Source: QNZT01 sp964651755
Lineage (GTDB): Bacteria > Campylobacterota > Campylobacteria > Campylobacterales > QNZT01
Assembly: GCA_964651755.1 (NCBI GenBank)
Contig: CAZYZD010000028.1
Span: forward strand, 1-22,888
Length of the DNA: 22,888 nt
Reading direction: 5' to 3'
This document shows, in pieces, positions 15,509-22,782 of this stretch. Position 1 is the first letter of the stretch; the number at the start of each line of letters is the position of its first letter. The notes below the pieces were generated by a model. It saw only the letters and a list, made by a program, of their open reading frames with translations. It did not search any database and was not told the DNA's origin. Position numbers and translations under genes: made by a program.

Positions 15509-16315
15509 TTATCTTTGCTTGTTTTTGAGAATAATAATAGTAACTGAAATAACCGAAATGATGAGAGAAATCAATAGCAACTTCCCTACATCGCCAAAGA
15601 AATTGAAATTGCGCAGGTCTATTCCAAGATCATGATATATTGTGGCAAAGTTTGCCGATTTTGGAATGATCATAAATGTAATTCCGACCAAAAAAGAGGC
15701 AATAATAGCATCGATTACGACTGATTTGTACAAAGAGGCGCTTTTCATCCAGTATGGCGCACCGAAAAGTCCCATAATATACATCCTCTGACTATGTTGC
15801 AATGTCCATATCTCCATCTGTTTGATAATCAGTAAAATGGAGATAAGCGAGATGAAAACAGTAAAAATAAAAGAAGCGGTTTTGGCAAGATGTAAAAACT
15901 GCTGCAATTTGTTAAATGTCTTTTTGTATGTTTCTATTTTCTGTACACCGGGAATCTTTTTCAGTTTTTCGGAAAGCGTTTTCAGCTCTTCCGGAGAGGG
16001 AAACGATTTAAGCTTGATAGAATAAAATTTGGGAAGACTTGCTTTCAAGTAGATTAAATCTGTTTTACTGATATCTTTTTGCAGCCGTTTGATATAGCTC
16101 TCTTTCGGGATCTCCTGTACGGTGTTGATTTGGGGGATCAGTTTCTGTAACTCTTTGGGCAACTTTTTCTGGGAAATGACAATGATCGTATAGTCCCCCG
16201 CAAGTTTGGATTCGTAGTGACTGACTGCGCGATCGAGCATTGTCGAGAACTGAATACTAAAGAGCAAAATAAATAACGGAACGATAAATGAGAGGTGGTT
16301 TTTAAGAGACTGCAT
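15509..16315 (-). CDS. ftsX: cell-division ABC transporter-like permease FtsX
   Basis: A 268-residue membrane protein with the FtsX plan. A first transmembrane segment (about 8-26) is followed by a periplasmic domain (about 27-140). Three more segments lie near 146-166, 192-218 and 243-262, with the cytoplasmic loop between the second and third containing LFGAPYWMKSASLYKS, which contacts FtsE. The protein is not a transporter; it transmits FtsE ATP hydrolysis to the periplasmic EnvC-like activator. It overlaps ftsE by 14 bases and has AAGGGA before its ATG. It is shorter than E. coli FtsX because it lacks the N-terminal cytoplasmic extension. Sequence similarity in this family is low, so order and topology carry much of the call. 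Confidence 0.87.
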   Translation of the reverse strand: MQSLKNHLSFIVPLFILLFSIQFSTMLDRAVSHYESKLAGDYTIIVISQKKLPKELQKLIPQINTVQEIPKESYIKRLQKDISKTDLIYLKASLPKFYSIKLKSFPSPEELKTLSEKLKKIPGVQKIETYKKTFNKLQQFLHLAKTASFIFTVFISLISILLIIKQMEIWTLQHSQRMYIMGLFGAPYWMKSASLYKSVVIDAIIASFLVGITFMIIPKSANFATIYHDLGIDLRNFNFFGDVGKLLLISLIISVISVTIIILKNKQR

Positions 16316-16973
16316 AGATGTTCCCTTCGTCTAAAAAGTATTGTTTATAGTCTATGCCAAGTGTCTGGGGAATTCTGTGTGTTGCAACAATAATCGTACT
16401 GCCGATATGCTGACGTACACTTTTGAGGAGATTCCAGATTACTTCGGAAGAGTAGTCGTCCAGGTTTCCGGTAGGCTCATCTGCAATGATCAGGACAGGG
16501 TTGTGTGCCAGTGCTCTTGCCATTGCAACACGCTGCTGCTCACCACCACTGAGTTCCAGCGGAAATTTCTGGATTTTGTGGGAGAGTTTGACATGTTTTA
16601 AAAGTTTATGTGCCTGCATCTGACAGACCTGTTTTGAGTAACCGGCAATCATCAGAGGCAGCATTACATTTTTTTCGACTGTCCATTCATTGATCAGTTT
16701 ATAATCCTGAAAGATAACACCAATATGTTTACGCAAAAGATTGAGTTTTTTATGGTTGATGGATTCCAGATCAAAACCGCATACATTCAGTTTACCGCTG
16801 CCTACAGGCAGTTCTCCGTACAGTGATTTTAAAAAAGTAGATTTACCGCTACCACTCTTTCCTGTCAAAAAAACAAAGTCTTTTGCCTCAACAGAAAAGT
16901 TGGTATTTTTAATGACAGGCTCATTTTTTTTATAGGCGAGGAGAAGGTTGGTGGCTTGAATGATCTTAGACAT
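16302..16973 (-). CDS. ftsE: cell-division ATP-binding protein FtsE
   Basis: A 223-residue ABC ATPase with Walker A GKSGSGKST (38-46), Q-loop IFQDYKLI, signature LSGGEQQR, Walker B VLIIADEPTGNLD and the switch histidine in VATHR. Length and motifs fit FtsE, closest to the LolD/MacB/FtsE group. The adjacent ftsX and EnvC-like genes decide for FtsE. It acts at the septum on the cytoplasmic face, driving FtsX conformational change. The ATG at 16973 lies inside the end of trmB (8-base overlap), with AAAGAG at suitable spacing. Confidence 0.92.
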   Translation of the reverse strand: MSKIIQATNLLLAYKKNEPVIKNTNFSVEAKDFVFLTGKSGSGKSTFLKSLYGELPVGSGKLNVCGFDLESINHKKLNLLRKHIGVIFQDYKLINEWTVEKNVMLPLMIAGYSKQVCQMQAHKLLKHVKLSHKIQKFPLELSGGEQQRVAMARALAHNPVLIIADEPTGNLDDYSSEVIWNLLKSVRQHIGSTIIVATHRIPQTLGIDYKQYFLDEGNIYAVS

Positions 16974-18150
16974 GAAAATACTCTTTAATTAACATATGTG
17001 ATTTAATATTTTGATTTATGGATATGGTGTGTTTCGGAAAATATTGTAGCTTATTTTCATTAAAAAGTAAAAACTTATGCTCCGGTTTTTCAAAGGCTCC
17101 CATTGAAAGCTTGATGAGTCCGCTATTTGCATCGATTTCATAGATCTCTTCAAAATGGACAAAATAGTCCTCTTTTTTGATTGTTATGTTTTGAAATCTC
17201 TTTTTTGCAGTTGAAAAGGGAAAATTTTCCTGAAATGTTAAAGGTTCGATTACCTTTTTGGGGGCAGAAATTTCTTCATTTGTCAAAATAATATCGTAGA
17301 TATTTTTCTCCTGTCTTCTCCAGCGGTCTTCATATTTGCTGCTGACTGGAAGTGCATGATTCTTTTTTATCTGCAGATCGTAACGATTCAGGGCATTGAA
17401 TGTTTCAAATGCATAGGAAAAGTAGTTTTCACTGTCCGTACGCAGTTCCAGAGTACCTTTTTTTTGCAGGACACGGATAGATTCCCCGATAAAAGAGGTC
17501 GAGATTACACGGCGATGCGGCTTTTTATCCCATGGAACCGGAAAGTGTACGAAAATCTTTCCGACAGAGTTCGATTGCAGAAGCTGGAGAAAAATACGCG
17601 CATCAAATGCCGCTATCAAAACATTGTCTATATTTTGCAGTTTACACTGTTTGATCACCTGTTCAATGGAGGGACGATGAATCTCGATCCCGATGACCAG
17701 TTTGTCCGGATGCTCTTTTGCCTGATAGAGAAGATGTCTGCCGCTTCCAAAGCCTACTTCCACCAGTATGGTTTTGTCATAGGGGAGTTTTGATTCAAAA
17801 AAATCTATCTCTTTTAAGATAGTAAAATCATCCGCTTTCATGATAGAGGCTTTACGGGGAGCAATATTGGAAAATGTAAGCTCCAGCTGATGCAGTTTTG
17901 CAAAAGCTTTCAGTGCATTCTGCATAATGGATACAGGTGATACGCGTGTCAGTTTTTCCGCTTTGATGAGATAGTCTGTTTTGCCTTTTCGGTTACGTTT
18001 GATGACTTGCAGTAAAAATTTGATATCGCCGTATTGGGTAAGTATAAGTTCTTCCCCTTTTTGCGATTTTGCACGGGCAAGGAAGTCATACCCGTCGCAG
18101 CTTTGGGGAAGCGCAACGGGTTGATAGGCTGGTGTTTGTATGTTTGGCAT
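16966..18150 (-). CDS. trmB: tRNA (guanine-N7-)-methyltransferase, extended form
   Basis: A SAM-dependent enzyme that makes m7G46 in the tRNA variable loop. The core has the SAM motif VEVGFGSGRH (130-139), GIEIHRP (acidic residue binding the ribose), AFDARIF, and HFPVPWDKKPHRR (202-214), the counterpart of the PDPWPKKRH signature. At 394 residues it is much longer than E. coli TrmB (about 240). About 110 extra residues lie before the core and about 100 after it, as I recall for Campylobacterota orthologues. It sits inside a cell-division operon: 14 bases after the FlpA-like gene and overlapping ftsE by 8 bases. No clear Shine-Dalgarno precedes the ATG, so re-initiation after the upstream gene is likely. 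Confidence 0.93.
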   Translation of the reverse strand: MPNIQTPAYQPVALPQSCDGYDFLARAKSQKGEELILTQYGDIKFLLQVIKRNRKGKTDYLIKAEKLTRVSPVSIMQNALKAFAKLHQLELTFSNIAPRKASIMKADDFTILKEIDFFESKLPYDKTILVEVGFGSGRHLLYQAKEHPDKLVIGIEIHRPSIEQVIKQCKLQNIDNVLIAAFDARIFLQLLQSNSVGKIFVHFPVPWDKKPHRRVISTSFIGESIRVLQKKGTLELRTDSENYFSYAFETFNALNRYDLQIKKNHALPVSSKYEDRWRRQEKNIYDIILTNEEISAPKKVIEPLTFQENFPFSTAKKRFQNITIKKEDYFVHFEEIYEIDANSGLIKLSMGAFEKPEHKFLLFNENKLQYFPKHTISINQNIKSHMLIKEYFHV

Positions 18151-18164
18151 AGTACAGGGCGAGG

Positions 18165-19439
18165 CTACGGCAGGTCTTTAACTTCGATGCTGATAGACTG
18201 CGACGGCTCTGTCGGGATTCCCAACTCATTGACACCATAAACATAATAGGTATATTTTGTATTTGGTTTGATTTTTTTATCGATAAACCGTACAGGTACA
18301 CGGCTGCTTTTGAAATCGACAATTTTCAGTTTACGCAGACGCCAACCATCCCAGTATTTTTTGATAATCGTATAACTGCTGACAGGCTCTTTCGGCGGTG
18401 ACCAGGTTAAAATGATAGCATTGTGTCTGACGACAGCACTGTTGATAACAGGACCCGTGCCGTTGCCCATAGTTTTTCCTTTGGCTACAACCACACCTCT
18501 GGGAGATTCCAAACCATCGACATCTACCGCAGTAACCTGATAATAACGCACAGCGCCGTCTTTGTTGATTTTGTCTATATAACTTTTGTCTTTTGTAGAA
18601 GCAAGTTTGGTATATAAACCGTCTTTAAATGCGCTTGAGTAAATATTGTAATGTACAATCTGTCTCTCCTGATCATTTGGATCGAGCCAGGTGATTTGAA
18701 TCTGTTTAGGCATATTGTCTGTTGCATTAATACGGACAATAGGTTTAGGAAGCGGTTTTGCGTGACCGCTTTTCTCTTCACTGGCAGGGGAGATGATACC
18801 GTCATATGTTTTTGCCCTGACATGATATGCATACTCTCTGCCCGGTACAACATCTTTGTCGATATATTCTACAGTAAGTCTGTTTCTTAAGATGGCTACT
18901 CTTCTCCACTGTTTTTTACCAACCTCTTTACGCTCGATAATATATGCCTTGACAATAGGGTTGGGATGTACTCTCCAGAGCAGTTTGATACGATTTGGCA
19001 AGTCGGAGATCACATCGACCAGTACAGGAGGCTGTACCTGACCCTTGGTAGAAACAGGTTTTGTTGTATTTGTCAAAGAGACGCGTCCATCGGTTGTAAA
19101 GAGAGATACTTTATAAACATAGGTACTGTTGGGACGGATATTTGTGTCGGTAAAGTGGGCGCTGTAACGATCCGGCAATATTTTGATCAGTCTGAACTTA
19201 CTACCGTTTTCACTGCGGAAAATACGATATCCTGCGATACCGCGGCGAATCTCCGGTTTCCATTCTATAGCAATTTCCGTCATAGAGTTGACAGTTTTGA
19301 GATCTTTTACAATCGGCAGTGACCGATCAAGTCTCAGTTGTCCCAGTCCTGCGATGGGATTTTGGATATTTTTACCGCTACAACCGCCTATAAGCAGCAT
19401 CAAACCTAGAAACAAGGTAATCGGGATCAATCTTTTCAT
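18165..19439 (-). CDS. flpA: fibronectin type III-repeat lipoprotein, FlpA-like
   Basis: A 424-residue exported lipoprotein. A short basic N-terminus and hydrophobic stretch end in the lipobox LIGGC, with Cys20 as the lipidation site. Four FnIII-like beta-sandwich modules follow, roughly 40-130, 135-228, 232-325 and 330-422. Each ends in a strand like YVYKVSLFTTDGR, YAYHVRAKTYDG, YYQVTAVDVDG or YTYYVYGVNELG. It matches the position and architecture of C. jejuni FlpA (Cj1279c), known there as a fibronectin-binding adhesin. In a free-living organism the ancestral role may be structural or in envelope assembly. The start ATG at 19439 has AAGGAT six bases upstream and lies 62 bases inside the end of the pseudouridine synthase gene. 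Confidence 0.85.
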   Translation of the reverse strand: MKRLIPITLFLGLMLLIGGCSGKNIQNPIAGLGQLRLDRSLPIVKDLKTVNSMTEIAIEWKPEIRRGIAGYRIFRSENGSKFRLIKILPDRYSAHFTDTNIRPNSTYVYKVSLFTTDGRVSLTNTTKPVSTKGQVQPPVLVDVISDLPNRIKLLWRVHPNPIVKAYIIERKEVGKKQWRRVAILRNRLTVEYIDKDVVPGREYAYHVRAKTYDGIISPASEEKSGHAKPLPKPIVRINATDNMPKQIQITWLDPNDQERQIVHYNIYSSAFKDGLYTKLASTKDKSYIDKINKDGAVRYYQVTAVDVDGLESPRGVVVAKGKTMGNGTGPVINSAVVRHNAIILTWSPPKEPVSSYTIIKKYWDGWRLRKLKIVDFKSSRVPVRFIDKKIKPNTKYTYYVYGVNELGIPTEPSQSISIEVKDLP

Positions 19440-20355
19440 CTATATCCTTCATGTCAAAATGGCTGGTCAACATGCCCTGAAAATCCTCAAAGAGAGGTGC
19501 TTTTTGAATGATTTTTTCACCCGTTCGGGGGTGGATGAAATAGATCAGATAGGCATGCAACATAACTCTGCCGATAATATCCCTTTTTTTCTTAAATCCG
19601 TATGTAAAATCATTTATAATATGCCTGGATAAGGATTCCAGATGGACACGGATCTGGTGGGTACGACCTGTGTAGAGTTTGGCGGCAATCAGTTCTTGAT
19701 TTTGTCTTTTTGACTCTACCAGTTTCACAAATGCACTTTTGGCTTCGCGACCACTGTTGATGACCGCCATTTTGGTACGATGGACAGGATTTCTGCCTAT
19801 CGGTTTGTTTACAATAACATCCTCTTTTAACGGAAGATCGATCAGTGCAAGATAGTATCTTCCCATGGTACGGTTTTCAAGCTGTGCAGAGAGTTTCCGG
19901 TGTGCTTCATTGTGCTTTGCAACAACCAGTGCACCGCTGGTCTCTTTGTCTATCCTGTGTACGATACCATGCCTCTCCTCGCCGCTTAAGGTTGAAAGGG
20001 AAATCCCCTTGTGTTTGAGCCAGTCAACCAGTGTCGGTTCTTTGACGCTGGGAGCGGGATGGATCGTAAGACCGGGCGGTTTGTTGACAATCAGAAGATC
20101 TTCATCTTCGTAAATAATCTCTACATCAAAATCGATCTTTTGTGCTTCCTGCGGTATCATTTCGGGAAGTTCATAGCGTATCTTTTCGCCGCCTTTGAGT
20201 TTCAACCCGCATTTATGTGTCTCTTTGCCGTCTACAAAAACACCGTGTGTTTTGATAAACTGTTCAATCTGATTTCGCGGCTGTGTAAGATGCTCTTGCA
20301 GGCATTTGTCAAGACGCATGGGTTTTTGTGCTATAATCTCCAAAAAAAGCTCCAT
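19378..20355 (-). CDS. RluA/RluD-family rRNA pseudouridine synthase
   Basis: A 325-residue protein with an N-terminal S4 RNA-binding domain (about 12-60) and a catalytic domain with LIVNKPPGLTIHP (89-100) and HRIDKETSG (133-141), where Asp136 is the nucleophile. KLYTGRTHQIRVHL and GYGF-like FTYGFKKK further support the RluA/C/D family, which isomerises specific uridines in 23S rRNA or tRNA; RluD-type is the best guess. ATG at 20355 has no Shine-Dalgarno. A TTG at codon 5 has GGAG seven bases upstream and could be the true start. The 3' end overlaps the lipoprotein gene by 62 bases, an unusually long same-strand overlap. It heads the twelve-gene minus-strand cluster, so its promoter must lie inside the rodA 5' coding region, for example TATAAT on the minus strand at 20442-20447. 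Confidence 0.9.
   Translation of the reverse strand: MELFLEIIAQKPMRLDKCLQEHLTQPRNQIEQFIKTHGVFVDGKETHKCGLKLKGGEKIRYELPEMIPQEAQKIDFDVEIIYEDEDLLIVNKPPGLTIHPAPSVKEPTLVDWLKHKGISLSTLSGEERHGIVHRIDKETSGALVVAKHNEAHRKLSAQLENRTMGRYYLALIDLPLKEDVIVNKPIGRNPVHRTKMAVINSGREAKSAFVKLVESKRQNQELIAAKLYTGRTHQIRVHLESLSRHIINDFTYGFKKKRDIIGRVMLHAYLIYFIHPRTGEKIIQKAPLFEDFQGMLTSHFDMKDIDEKIDPDYLVSRFDAAYRRL
20306..20337 (+). promoter_or_regulatory. candidate rodA promoter inside the rluD-like coding region
   Basis: The plus strand reads TGCTATAAT with TATAAT at 20332-20337, an extended -10 box (TGn). TTGTCA at 20306-20311 resembles a -35 but is 20 bp away; an extended -10 can work without one. The transcript would start near 20344, leaving a leader of about 32 bases with AAAGG (20363-20367) in front of the GTG start. 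Confidence 0.55.
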
Positions 20356-20375
20356 ATGAGAGAAAGGTTTATGTT

Positions 20376-21488
20376 GTGATACAACTTGACAGACGTATAT
20401 TTGTACATTTTGATTTTATACTGATTCTGTTGATTCTTCCTATTATAGCGATATCTTACTTTTTGGTATATGAGTTGCATCCTTCTCTTGCACATAAACA
20501 GCTGCTCTATTACGGGATGGGAGCAGTGGCATTTTTTGTCTTTTTTCTGGTTCCCATCAGAAAGCTTCTGTGGCTGGTTCCCTTTTTTTACTGGATCAAT
20601 ATCGCCCTCTTGCTCAGTGTCTATTTTGTCGGTGTTAAAAAACTGGGAGCGCAAAGATGGATTGAATTGCCTCTGGTGCACTTTACCATACAGCCTTCAG
20701 AAATCATGAAGATTGCTTTTATCATGATGCTGGCATATCTGATCTATCAACATCCGCCGGATGAGCAGAGGGGATACGGAGTAAAAGATTTTGCAAAGTT
20801 CAGCTTTTATATTTTGCTGCCTTTTATTTTGATTGCGAAAGAACCGGATCTGGGAAGTGCGCTGATACTTCTGTTTGTCGGTTACGGGGTACTTTTTATC
20901 ATTGGTGTCAATTACAAAATATGGCTGAGTATCCTGGTGGCGCTTGCTGTCAGCGCGCCGCTGATCTATGCCAATCTGAAACCCTACCAGAAAAAAAGAA
21001 TCAGCGATTTTCTCTCTGAAAAACCAAGTTACCACGTCCGGCAGTCGATCATTGCGATCGGTTCAGGCGGTTTGACAGGTCAGAGCAAGGAGAATGCGAC
21101 CCAGACGCATTTGAAATTTCTTCCCATTGCGGTAAGTGATTTTATCTTCTCTTTTTATATTGAACGTTTCGGTTTCTGGGGCGGGGTGGTGCTGATCACC
21201 TTTTATGCGCTGTTGATTATCTACCTCATGATGATGGTTCTTTACATGAAAAGCAACTACCTCATACAGAGTGTCGCTGCTTCACTGGCGCTGCTGATAT
21301 TTCTCTACAGTGGTGTCAATATAGCCATGACCCTGGGATATGCGCCTGTTGTAGGATTGCCGCTGCCTTTTTTCAGCCATGGCGGAACCAGTTTTATCAC
21401 TTTCATGATATTGCTTGGTATTTTGGAAAATCTGTTGAGTTTTCGTCATGATACACTCTACAATTCACTAAAATTTGGAGAAGAATAA
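20376..21488 (+). CDS. rodA: RodA, SEDS-family peptidoglycan glycosyltransferase of the elongasome
   Basis: A 370-residue polytopic membrane protein (about ten hydrophobic segments) of the RodA/FtsW/SpoVE family, which polymerises glycan strands during side-wall growth together with a class B PBP. Motifs are GAQRWI with PSEIMK (91-112), KEPDLGSAL (155-163, with the conserved Asp158), LPIAVSDFIFSFYIERFGFWGG, and GYAPVVGLPLPFFSHGGTSF near the C-terminus. RodA rather than FtsW is favoured by size and by the mrdB gene at the equivalent place in C. jejuni. The start is GTG at 20376. An upstream ATG (20371) is in another frame and stops after two codons. AAAGG lies 8 bases before the GTG. Transcribed divergently from the pseudouridine synthase with 20 bases between the starts. 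Confidence 0.95.
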   Translation: MIQLDRRIFVHFDFILILLILPIIAISYFLVYELHPSLAHKQLLYYGMGAVAFFVFFLVPIRKLLWLVPFFYWINIALLLSVYFVGVKKLGAQRWIELPLVHFTIQPSEIMKIAFIMMLAYLIYQHPPDEQRGYGVKDFAKFSFYILLPFILIAKEPDLGSALILLFVGYGVLFIIGVNYKIWLSILVALAVSAPLIYANLKPYQKKRISDFLSEKPSYHVRQSIIAIGSGGLTGQSKENATQTHLKFLPIAVSDFIFSFYIERFGFWGGVVLITFYALLIIYLMMMVLYMKSNYLIQSVAASLALLIFLYSGVNIAMTLGYAPVVGLPLPFFSHGGTSFITFMILLGILENLLSFRHDTLYNSLKFGEE

Positions 21489-21511
21489 AATGTATTTAAG
21501 GAAATAGTCGA

Positions 21512-21517
21512 TATAAT
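21512..21517 (+). promoter_or_regulatory. candidate -10 box for the tRNA gene
   Basis: TATAAT lies 19 bases before the tRNA 5' end and is flanked by a 5-bp inverted repeat (GTCGA 21507-21511, TCGAC 21519-21523). No -35 consensus is seen 16-18 bp upstream. The tRNA may also be read from rodA. Confidence 0.5.
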
Positions 21518-21536
21518 CTCGACCTTGATTTAAAGA

Positions 21537-21613
21537 GGGTCTATAGCTCAGTTGGTTAGAGCACTCGGCTCATAACCGAGTGGTCCCAGGTTCGAATCCT
21601 GGTGGACCCACCA
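21537..21613 (+). tRNA. tRNA-Met (CAT anticodon); tRNA-Ile2 possible
   Basis: A full cloverleaf is visible. A 7-bp acceptor stem (GGGTCTA with TGGACCC) is followed by D-arm TAGCTCAGTTGGTTAGAGCA, anticodon stem CTCGG/CCGAG with loop CTCATAA (anticodon CAT), T-arm CCAGG TTCGAAT CCTGG, discriminator A and encoded CCA. The G1-C72 pair and lack of three G-C pairs in the anticodon stem exclude initiator tRNA. Elongator Met and lysidine-modified Ile2 share CAT. The U4-A69 pair speaks mildly against TilS recognition, so Met is preferred. Confidence 0.95.
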
Positions 21614-21858
21614 CTTCAAATCTTTAAATTGTACCAGCCAACACATCACCTGCATCTTACCACCTCAAACTCCGCATGAGCGAGATAAAAAGGTATATTT
21701 ACAACTGAGTCCACCTTTACCTGTTAAGTTTTTTACCGTTTCTAAACTCTTTGAGAAAGTCAAATTCATATTCTTCTTCCATTGTCAATCCTTAACGGAA
21801 TTTCTAACACTCCCAGCAAAAACAAACTAAGTAACTACTAAAATATTACCGGATGATA
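21614..21858. other. tRNA-to-abiE spacer, 245 bases, gene remnant only
   Basis: Apart from the small decayed minus-strand gene at about 21646-21782, no feature is evident. I see no second copy of the tRNA 3' end, no integrase fragment and no strong terminator. The spacer is the boundary between the conserved core (through the tRNA) and the accessory toxin-antitoxin module. Confidence 0.5.
21646..21782 (-). pseudogene. remnant of a small, possibly antitoxin-like gene, frameshifted
   Basis: ATG at 21782 is preceded by AAGGA with seven bases spacing, a convincing translation start. It opens a 21-residue acidic frame (begins MEEEYEFDFLKEFRNGKK) that stops at 21717-21719. Immediately there, another frame continues with VKVDSVVNIPFYL and runs to a stop at 21646-21648, as if one base had been gained or lost. 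The combination of an M..EY-F-like start with VNIPFYL resembles small antitoxin-type proteins I know only loosely, so the family is uncertain. It could also be a real 21-residue peptide. It lies downstream of the AbiE genes on the same strand. Confidence 0.35.
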
Positions 21859-22782
21859 TCATAAGCCATTCCCATTTATTAATATTTTTTCTAGTTTTGT
21901 CAGTGATGTTTTTCTCTTTAATTTACTCATATTTGAAAGATTATATAGTTTCCACTTTATAGCTGGTAAATTTTTTGCTTCAGGGTATGCAAACATCTCC
22001 CACTTTGGTTGATTTGATTTTACAGAGAGTAAAAAGTTTTTGTCATCATCTGTTAATTTTCCATGCAACTCTCTTATCAAATCAATTCGTGTTCGTAGCA
22101 GTTTTTCCACACTAACTACTTCTATACTCATACCTAAAAACTCTTTTTGATATAAAGTTTCGATATCTTTCATCCTTGGAGCAAGAAGCTCTGCCATAGG
22201 TCTTGGATGACTTAAAAGATAAATAATAAAACTGTTTTTAAGTTTTTCACTAATACCTTCATTTTCAAGCAAATAATAAATATCAAATAAATCTCTTGGA
22301 TGTTGCCTATCCAATGCTGCACAAATTTTTCCACCATAAAGATCTTCAAAACTAAGTAGTTGCATAGATACTTTTCCAAACTTAGCTTCGGTAGATGACG
22401 AAATCTTTTTAACTATAGGTTGATTAATACTTCCTCTTAAAACCGGTGTTACTTCTATCTTGATTTGAGCATTATTATCTTTAACAGTCAAACGAATACA
22501 TTTATCAGTAAATGGTAAAAAAGATTCTGTTATTTCCATACTAGAAAATAAAGAAGCTATATCTTTTTTGATTCTTTTCATCGCCATATCTATCTCATAT
22601 AAACTTGTATCTCTATCTTGTATCGGTAGATATGCCAAATCTATATCAACTGATAATCTTGGCATATCTCTAATAAAAAGATTTATAGCAGTTCCACCTT
22701 TGAGAGCAAAACATTTCTCTTTTGCAACAAGTGGTAAAAGAGAAACAAGTAACTTTACTTGTTTAGAAAAGTAATTGTTCAT
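21859..22782 (-). CDS. AbiEii-type nucleotidyltransferase toxin
   Basis: A 307-residue protein of the nucleotidyl transferase AbiEii/AbiGii toxin family. The N-terminal nucleotidyltransferase core has LKGGTAINLF with GGT at 29-31 and SVDIDLAY with D46 and D48 as metal ligands. A third acidic residue is likely Glu110 in KIEV. Then comes the family motif GKICAALDRQHPRDLFDIYYLL (Lys152, Arg163, Asp164, Asp167). A helical C-terminal domain with no recognised motif completes it. In type IV abortive-infection systems of this kind the toxin halts growth by nucleotidyl transfer (tRNA for MenT relatives), and the paired AbiEi represses the operon and counteracts it. ATG at 22782 lies inside the end of the antitoxin gene (20-base overlap), with AAGGAG about 10 bases upstream. 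The coding sequence appears more AT-rich than the core genes, in line with horizontal acquisition. Confidence 0.88.
   Translation of the reverse strand: MNNYFSKQVKLLVSLLPLVAKEKCFALKGGTAINLFIRDMPRLSVDIDLAYLPIQDRDTSLYEIDMAMKRIKKDIASLFSSMEITESFLPFTDKCIRLTVKDNNAQIKIEVTPVLRGSINQPIVKKISSSTEAKFGKVSMQLLSFEDLYGGKICAALDRQHPRDLFDIYYLLENEGISEKLKNSFIIYLLSHPRPMAELLAPRMKDIETLYQKEFLGMSIEVVSVEKLLRTRIDLIRELHGKLTDDDKNFLLSVKSNQPKWEMFAYPEAKNLPAIKWKLYNLSNMSKLKRKTSLTKLEKILINGNGL

Noticed and set aside
21537..21613. Initiator tRNA-fMet
   Set aside because: It has a G1-C72 pair and an anticodon stem CTCGG/CCGAG without the three consecutive G-C pairs of initiators.
21614..21858. Integration scar with a direct repeat of the tRNA 3' end
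   Set aside because: No second copy of the T-arm or acceptor sequence was found in the window; only a short GTCCACC similarity at about 21709-21715.
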